Of a stretch of DNA of 8,723 bases, positions 5,820 to 8,723 are shown in pieces. The notes below the pieces were generated by a model. The model worked only from the letters and a program-made list of their open reading frames with translations, had not been told where the DNA came from and did no database searches. The first letter of the stretch is position 1. Each line of letters opens with the position of its first letter. The translations under genes and the position numbers were made by a program. The DNA is from Actinomycetes bacterium (GTDB lineage: Bacteria; Actinomycetota; Actinomycetes; Prado026), in NCBI GenBank assembly GCA_025455945.1, contig JALOLN010000076.1:1-8723 (forward strand), read 5' to 3'.

Positions 5820-5837
5820 GGTGCCGGAGACGGCACC
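5820..5837 (-). repeat. Perfect 7-bp inverted repeat in the trxB leader
   Basis: GGTGCCG (5820-5826), 4-nt loop, CGGCACC (5831-5837) forms a perfect 7-bp stem in the trxB leader RNA. It ends 8 nt before the ATG at 5811, where a ribosome binding site for that codon would sit. This favours initiation at GTG 5787. It could also affect mRNA stability. No T-tract, so not a typical terminator. Confidence 0.45.
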
Positions 5838-5846
5838 CGGTAGGCG

Positions 5847-5873
5847 CAACCGATCCTAGGTGGGCCGCATTCC
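5847..5873 (-). promoter_or_regulatory. SigR/SigH-type promoter for trxBA (GGAAT-N18-GTTG)
   Basis: On the minus strand GGAAT (5873-5869) is followed by exactly 18 nt and GTTG (5850-5847). This equals the GGAAT-N18-GTT consensus known for Streptomyces SigR and close to mycobacterial SigH, both of which drive trxBA under thiol-oxidative stress. It lies just upstream of trxB and would start transcription near 5842, giving a leader of about 55 nt to GTG 5787. The match is seen; the sigma factor is inferred, since no sigR gene is in the window. Confidence 0.7.
5853..5858 (-). promoter_or_regulatory. Candidate housekeeping -10 box (TAGGAT) for trxBA
   Basis: TAGGAT on the minus strand (5858-5853) fits the TANNNT -10 of actinobacterial vegetative promoters and lies inside the spacer of the SigR-type element. 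Streptomyces trxBA has both a SigR-dependent and an independent promoter, so a basal start here is plausible. No good TTGACA-like -35 is seen at 17-18 nt. Confidence 0.35.
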
Positions 5874-5880
5874 GCGGCCC
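5862..5880 (-). terminator. Hairpin after the anti-sigma gene; its loop is the GGAAT -35 of trxBA
   Basis: GGGCCGC and GCGGCCC (5862-5868 and 5874-5880) form a perfect 7-bp inverted repeat starting 3 nt after the anti-sigma stop codon. In the minus-strand RNA the 5-nt loop is GGAAU, exactly the -35 of the SigR-type promoter. It may end sigM/anti-sigma transcripts and, as DNA, present a dyad around the promoter. No U-tract follows. Confidence 0.5.
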
Positions 5881-5883
5881 GTG

Positions 5884-6630
5884 TCAGGGCCGGTCGATGC
5901 TGCGGAAGACGATGAGCCGCGCGTCGGCCGTGGAGCAGGCCGGCTCGACGACGAAGACGTCCAGGCGGCCGGCGTCCAGCGCCGGCAGCACGACGACGAC
6001 GGCGGGCTGGGCCTCGTAGCTGCCGGCGTCCACGGCGATGGGGGCCACGACGTCGTCCAGACCCATCTCCAGCGCCGCCAGGCAGCTGGCCAGCCGGTCC
6101 TCGTCCCGGACCAGGGCGGCGGCCGCCGCAGGGGGGCTGGCCGAGGCCTCGCGACCAGCCAGCAGGGCGGCCACCTGGGTGGTCAGCCCGGTCTGGGTGT
6201 ACTGCTGACCCGACGCCGAGACCGTGTCGACCTGCACCTCCGGCGCGGCCCCCGAGCGGCCCCCGTCGAGCGCGGTCGCCGCACCACCGGACTCGTCGGA
6301 GCCGACGGCGTTGACGGCGACGACGAGGCCGCCACCGACGAGCACGACCGCCGCGGCGGCCTGGAGCAGCCGGGCGGGCGCCCACCGGCGGCGAGCGGCG
6401 AGCGGGGTGACCGTGGCGGCGGGTCCCGGGGTGGGGGCGGCCGCGGCGGCGATCGGCGGGCGCTCCGCGGCCAGGGCCTGCTCGATGCGGGCGACGACGT
6501 CCGGGGGCATGGTGACCGGCGCCAGCTCGGCGAGCATGCCGCGGACGAGGTGGTCGTCGTCGTCGGACAGGTGCGGCAGCGGCTCGAGGTCACCCGGTTC
6601 GGGGTGCACCGGGTCGTGGTGCTGCGTCAC
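5884..6630 (-). CDS. Membrane anti-sigma factor paired with SigM (RsmA/Rv3912-like)
   Basis: 248-residue predicted single-pass membrane protein expected to hold SigM inactive at the membrane. GTG start at 6630 overlaps the sigM stop as GTGA, with AGGGAGG 9 nt upstream, so the two genes are translationally coupled. Seen: an acidic, His-rich N-terminus with HLSDDDDHLVRGMLAEL (20-36) and a helical DVVARIEQAL (44-53), a Pro/Ala linker, basic residues at 80-87, one transmembrane segment at about 88-109, and an extracytoplasmic domain of about 140 residues with only two cysteines, Cys183 and Cys232. There is no HxxxCxxC zinc anti-sigma motif, so it is not a ZAS-type redox sensor. Length and place match M. 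tuberculosis Rv3912. The assignment rests on gene pairing and topology more than motif; the sensed signal is unknown. Confidence 0.75.
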   Translation of the reverse strand: MTQHHDPVHPEPGDLEPLPHLSDDDDHLVRGMLAELAPVTMPPDVVARIEQALAAERPPIAAAAAPTPGPAATVTPLAARRRWAPARLLQAAAAVVLVGGGLVVAVNAVGSDESGGAATALDGGRSGAAPEVQVDTVSASGQQYTQTGLTTQVAALLAGREASASPPAAAAALVRDEDRLASCLAALEMGLDDVVAPIAVDAGSYEAQPAVVVVLPALDAGRLDVFVVEPACSTADARLIVFRSIDRP

Positions 6631-7265
6631 CTCGGGTCACCTCCCTGCGCCGGTCCGGATGCGGGGCGCTGCACCGGTGGGACGCCGGGTGCGGCATCCG
6701 GGTTCCGCAGCGGTGCGAGCAGGGGGAGCAGCCGGGCCCGGCCGCGGGAGCACCGGCTCTTGACGGTGCCGACCGCGCACCCGAGGACGGCCGCGGCGTC
6801 CTCGACGGAGTAGCCCTGGACGTCGACGAGGACGAGGGCGGCCCGCTGCTCGACCGGCAGGGTGAGCAGGGCCTGCTGGACCACGATCGCGGTCTCGCGG
6901 GCCGCCATGGCGTCCCCGGGGGCGGCGGGGGCGTGCGCGTCGTCCTCGGGCAGGGGATCGCTCGCGCGGACCTGGCGTCGGCGGACCAGGTCCAGGCAGG
7001 CGTTGACGACGATCCGGTGCAGCCAGGTGGTGACCGCGGCGTCCCCGCGGTAGGAGGCGGCGCCGCGGTAGGCGGACAGCAGCGCGTTCTGGACGGCGTC
7101 GGCGGCGTCCTCGGGGTTGCCCAGGGTGCGCAGGGCCACCGCCCACAGCCGGTCCCGGTGCCGGCGGACCAGCTCGCCGAACGCGTCGGGGTCGCCGGCC
7201 ACGTGGGCCGCGAGCAGCGCCCGGTCGTCGAGCGCCCGGACCCCCGTCGCCTCGACGTCGGACAT
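6627..7265 (-). CDS. sigM: ECF-type RNA polymerase sigma factor SigM
   Basis: 212-residue ECF sigma factor that directs RNA polymerase to a small regulon, in other actinobacteria linked to envelope functions. Seen: sigma region 2 (about 29-97), including LGNPEDAADAVQNALLSAY (48-66) for core binding and -10 melting, then TTWLHRIVVNACLDLVRRR; a linker of about 30 residues; region 4 (about 130-181) with LPVEQRAALVLVDVQGYS and the helix-turn-helix AVGTVKSRCSRGRARL. Cys163 and Cys172 flank the recognition helix. No SnoaL or other C-terminal extension. The ATG at 7265 lacks a clear ribosome binding site, but TAGGCT 7 nt upstream suggests a leaderless start. An upstream in-frame start at 7334 would overlap the pseudokinase gene and is less likely. 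Its stop overlaps the anti-sigma start. The symbol rests on conserved position beside trxBA and the kinase-like gene. Confidence 0.9.
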   Translation of the reverse strand: MSDVEATGVRALDDRALLAAHVAGDPDAFGELVRRHRDRLWAVALRTLGNPEDAADAVQNALLSAYRGAASYRGDAAVTTWLHRIVVNACLDLVRRRQVRASDPLPEDDAHAPAAPGDAMAARETAIVVQQALLTLPVEQRAALVLVDVQGYSVEDAAAVLGCAVGTVKSRCSRGRARLLPLLAPLRNPDAAPGVPPVQRPASGPAQGGDPR

Positions 7266-7272
7266 ACCGCTC

Positions 7273-7278
7273 AGCCTA
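7273..7278 (-). promoter_or_regulatory. -10 box (TAGGCT) for a leaderless sigM transcript
   Basis: TAGGCT on the minus strand (7278-7273) is a good TANNNT -10. Its 3' end is separated from the sigM ATG by 7 nt, which puts the start site at the A of ATG. This explains the lack of a ribosome binding site. The box lies in the 19-nt gap after the pseudokinase stop; the -35 would be inside that gene and is weak. Confidence 0.45.
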
Positions 7279-7284
7279 CGGGGG

Positions 7285-8703
7285 TCAGCCGCGCATGACC
7301 TCGATGCCGGCGACGCCGCCGCGGAACCCGTCACCCTCCGGCGGCAGCCGGGTCAGCCAGATGAGCAGGAAGCGGGCCTGCACCGCCGGGTCGGGGCGCA
7401 GCGTGACGAGGTCCCCGGCCCCGGTCGCCCCGGCGACGGCGATGTAGTCCGCGGACGCCTCGCTCTCGGAGCTCGCGGCCCGCAGCTCGACCGAGGTGCC
7501 GCGGCCCACGAGCTCGAGGCGGACGGCGCCGACCTGGGTCACCCGGCCCAGGTCGAGCAGCAGGCCGACGCCGGGCTTGTCCCCGCCGAGCTCGGGCCGG
7601 GTGTAGCGCAGGGTCCGCCAGGCCGTGCCCGGGTCGCCGTCGACGGCGAGCGGGGCCTCGTCGGGGTTCTCCTCCCCGTTGCCGTCGGGGTCGAAGTCTC
7701 GCACGGACAGCACGGTGACGGCCCGCCCCAGCGCCGTGGGGCTGGGACTGGCAGCCGTCGGGCTCGGGGCCGGTGGCGGGGCGGTCGAACCCACGCCGAC
7801 CGTCCGCAGCCCGGCCGCGGTGGCGACCACGAGCACGGCCCCGGCGAGCAGGGTGGCGGCAACCCCCGTGGCCGTGGGGCGCCGGCCGGGGCGAGCCGGC
7901 GGGGCGTCCGTGGCGGCACCGGGGCCGTCGTCGGCGTCGGGGGGCGCCGCGGTGCGCCGCACCCGGGCGCCGGCCGCCTCCAGGGCGCGGGCCACCTCGG
8001 CGGGGGTGCGCAGCGGCTCGCCGCGCCCGGCCAGCCCGAGGGCCCGGGCCGCGACGTCGTCCAGGGCGTCGGGGACGCCGGCGCGGACCTGCCGGGGCCG
8101 CACCGGGCGGCCGCCGATGGTCGGTGCCGGCGGGAGGCTGGACCGCTCCGGCGGCCCCGGCCAGCGGCCGGTGAGGCAGGCGTAGAGCAGCGCCCCGAGG
8201 CCCGCGGCGTCGGCGGCTGAGTCGGCGCTGCCGCGGGGGGCGTCCTCGAGGACGGCGGCGGTCTCCAGCCCGATCACCCGGACCCGCCCCTCGTCCGAGC
8301 GGAGCACCCAGCGTGGCGAGAGCACCCCGTGGTGCAGGCCCTGGCTGTCCGCGGTGGCCAGCGCCCAGGCCACCTCGCGGACGGTGGCGCACGCCTGGTC
8401 GTCGGGCAGCGGCCCCTCCGTGAGCAGCCGGTCGAGGTCCGTCGCGGGAAGCCACTCGATGACGAGACTGGTGCCGCCGCCGTCGTCCTCGAGGATGTCC
8501 AGCACCGTGTGCAGCCGGTGGTCCTGGGCGTCGGCGGCCGCGCGCGCGGCGGCGGCGACGTCGGTGGACCGGGGGTGCCCCGGCGGGACCGTCACCACGC
8601 CGACCGCCCGGCGCAGCGTGGCGTCGACGGCCCGCCAGTACGACCAGCCGGCCCCGTCGAGGACCCGATCCTCGAGGGTGTACCGGCCGGCCAGGGTGCG
8701 CAC
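7285..8703 (-). CDS. Membrane-anchored pseudokinase with discoidin-like extracellular domain (C-terminal half of mycobacterial MviN as a separate protein)
   Basis: 472 residues from GTG 8703. Order: kinase-like domain (about 5-245), basic/Pro linker, transmembrane segment at about 279-298, Pro/Ser/Thr linker (306-325), extracellular F5/8 type C (discoidin)-like domain (about 328-470) with AVDGDPGTAW (353-362) and KPGVGLLLDLG (376-386). The kinase domain cannot be active by sequence: the VAIK lysine is missing (RAVGVVTV, 32-39), HRDLKPxN reads HGVLSPRW (125-132), and DFG is replaced by GLE (145-147). M. tuberculosis MviN carries the same pseudokinase-TM-carbohydrate-binding-like module fused behind the MurJ flippase; Streptomyces encodes it next to mviN. 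Here it seems separate, but the frame stays open to the edge (20 nt more), so a longer N-terminus is possible. No ribosome binding site; a TACCCT box 6 nt upstream suggests a leaderless start. Likely role: scaffold or regulator of lipid II export. Confidence 0.83.
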   Translation of the reverse strand: MRTLAGRYTLEDRVLDGAGWSYWRAVDATLRRAVGVVTVPPGHPRSTDVAAAARAAADAQDHRLHTVLDILEDDGGGTSLVIEWLPATDLDRLLTEGPLPDDQACATVREVAWALATADSQGLHHGVLSPRWVLRSDEGRVRVIGLETAAVLEDAPRGSADSAADAAGLGALLYACLTGRWPGPPERSSLPPAPTIGGRPVRPRQVRAGVPDALDDVAARALGLAGRGEPLRTPAEVARALEAAGARVRRTAAPPDADDGPGAATDAPPARPGRRPTATGVAATLLAGAVLVVATAAGLRTVGVGSTAPPPAPSPTAASPSPTALGRAVTVLSVRDFDPDGNGEENPDEAPLAVDGDPGTAWRTLRYTRPELGGDKPGVGLLLDLGRVTQVGAVRLELVGRGTSVELRAASSESEASADYIAVAGATGAGDLVTLRPDPAVQARFLLIWLTRLPPEGDGFRGGVAGIEVMRG

Positions 8704-8709
8704 GCCTCG

Positions 8710-8715
8710 AGGGTA
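8710..8715 (-). promoter_or_regulatory. Candidate -10 box (TACCCT) for a leaderless pseudokinase transcript
   Basis: TACCCT on the minus strand (8715-8710) fits TANNNT and is separated from GTG 8703 by 6 nt, the same layout as sigM. It would place the start site at or next to the start codon. The -35 region is outside the window, so this cannot be completed here. Confidence 0.3.
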
Positions 8716-8723
8716 GGCCCCGA

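Noticed and set aside
6511..6630. Zinc-binding anti-sigma (ZAS, HxxxCxxC) motif in the anti-sigma N-terminus
   Set aside because: The N-terminal region has histidines but no cysteine at all.
5860..6813. 317-codon plus-strand frame opposite the anti-sigma gene
   Set aside because: No recognisable domain; shadow of the minus-strand coding pattern.
7266..7334. Longer sigM start at 7334
   Set aside because: It would overlap the end of the pseudokinase gene by about 50 nt and adds residues before the usual ECF N-terminus; 7265 fits a leaderless promoter.
7117..8220. 367-codon plus-strand frame opposite the pseudokinase gene
   Set aside because: Low-complexity translation, antisense to a gene with clear domain order.
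7285..8703. Active serine/threonine kinase
   Set aside because: VAIK lysine, HRD aspartate, catalytic-loop Asn and DFG are all absent.
1..8723. tRNA, rRNA, CRISPR array, IS element or prophage remnants
   Set aside because: No cloverleaf-like, spaced direct-repeat or transposase-like sequence seen; coding density and composition are uniform.

Overview
The window is very GC-rich, gene-dense DNA with strong G/C third-position bias, GTG starts and TANNNT-type -10 boxes, all typical of a high-GC actinobacterium. No gene identifies the genus; a Geodermatophilaceae- or Frankia-like lineage is a guess. The order kinase-like protein, sigM, anti-sigma, trxB, trxA, cwlM-like amidase, convergent GNAT gene matches the origin-proximal block known in Mycobacterium tuberculosis as Rv3910 to Rv3916c. 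murJ (mviN) is therefore expected just beyond the right edge, and parB/parA/rsmG beyond the left edge.

Left part (1-2247, minus strand): a class I PLP aminotransferase followed 29 nt later by a D-alanine--D-alanine ligase-type ATP-grasp enzyme whose C-terminus is cut by the window edge. This pair is extra compared with the mycobacterial arrangement. Next comes a 122-nt divergent intergenic region holding two adjacent 20-bp dyads and no TANNNT box. On the plus strand follow a 57-residue single-pass membrane protein and a GNAT acetyltransferase, 7 nt apart, with a GC hairpin over their junction.

Right part (3235-8703, minus strand, read from right to left): a membrane-anchored pseudokinase with a discoidin-like extracellular domain, ECF sigma factor SigM, its membrane anti-sigma factor (GTGA overlap), thioredoxin reductase, thioredoxin, and a CwlM-like amidase. 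The operon is punctuated. There are candidate leaderless promoters at the pseudokinase gene and at sigM, and a hairpin after the anti-sigma gene. The loop of that hairpin is the GGAAT -35 of a SigR/SigH-type promoter (GGAAT-N18-GTT) for trxBA. A 13-bp stem terminator follows trxA, and a TAGCAT box lies ahead of cwlM.

Together the genes link envelope biogenesis (amidase/CwlM, Ddl, the pseudokinase associated with MurJ), envelope stress sensing (SigM and anti-sigma) and thiol redox control (TrxA/TrxB). The most notable points are the nested terminator and SigR-type promoter, a CwlM homologue that keeps all catalytic residues, the pseudokinase/discoidin protein apparently encoded separately from MurJ, and the aminotransferase-Ddl insertion. 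I see no wholly unknown multi-gene system, mobile element, CRISPR array or RNA gene.
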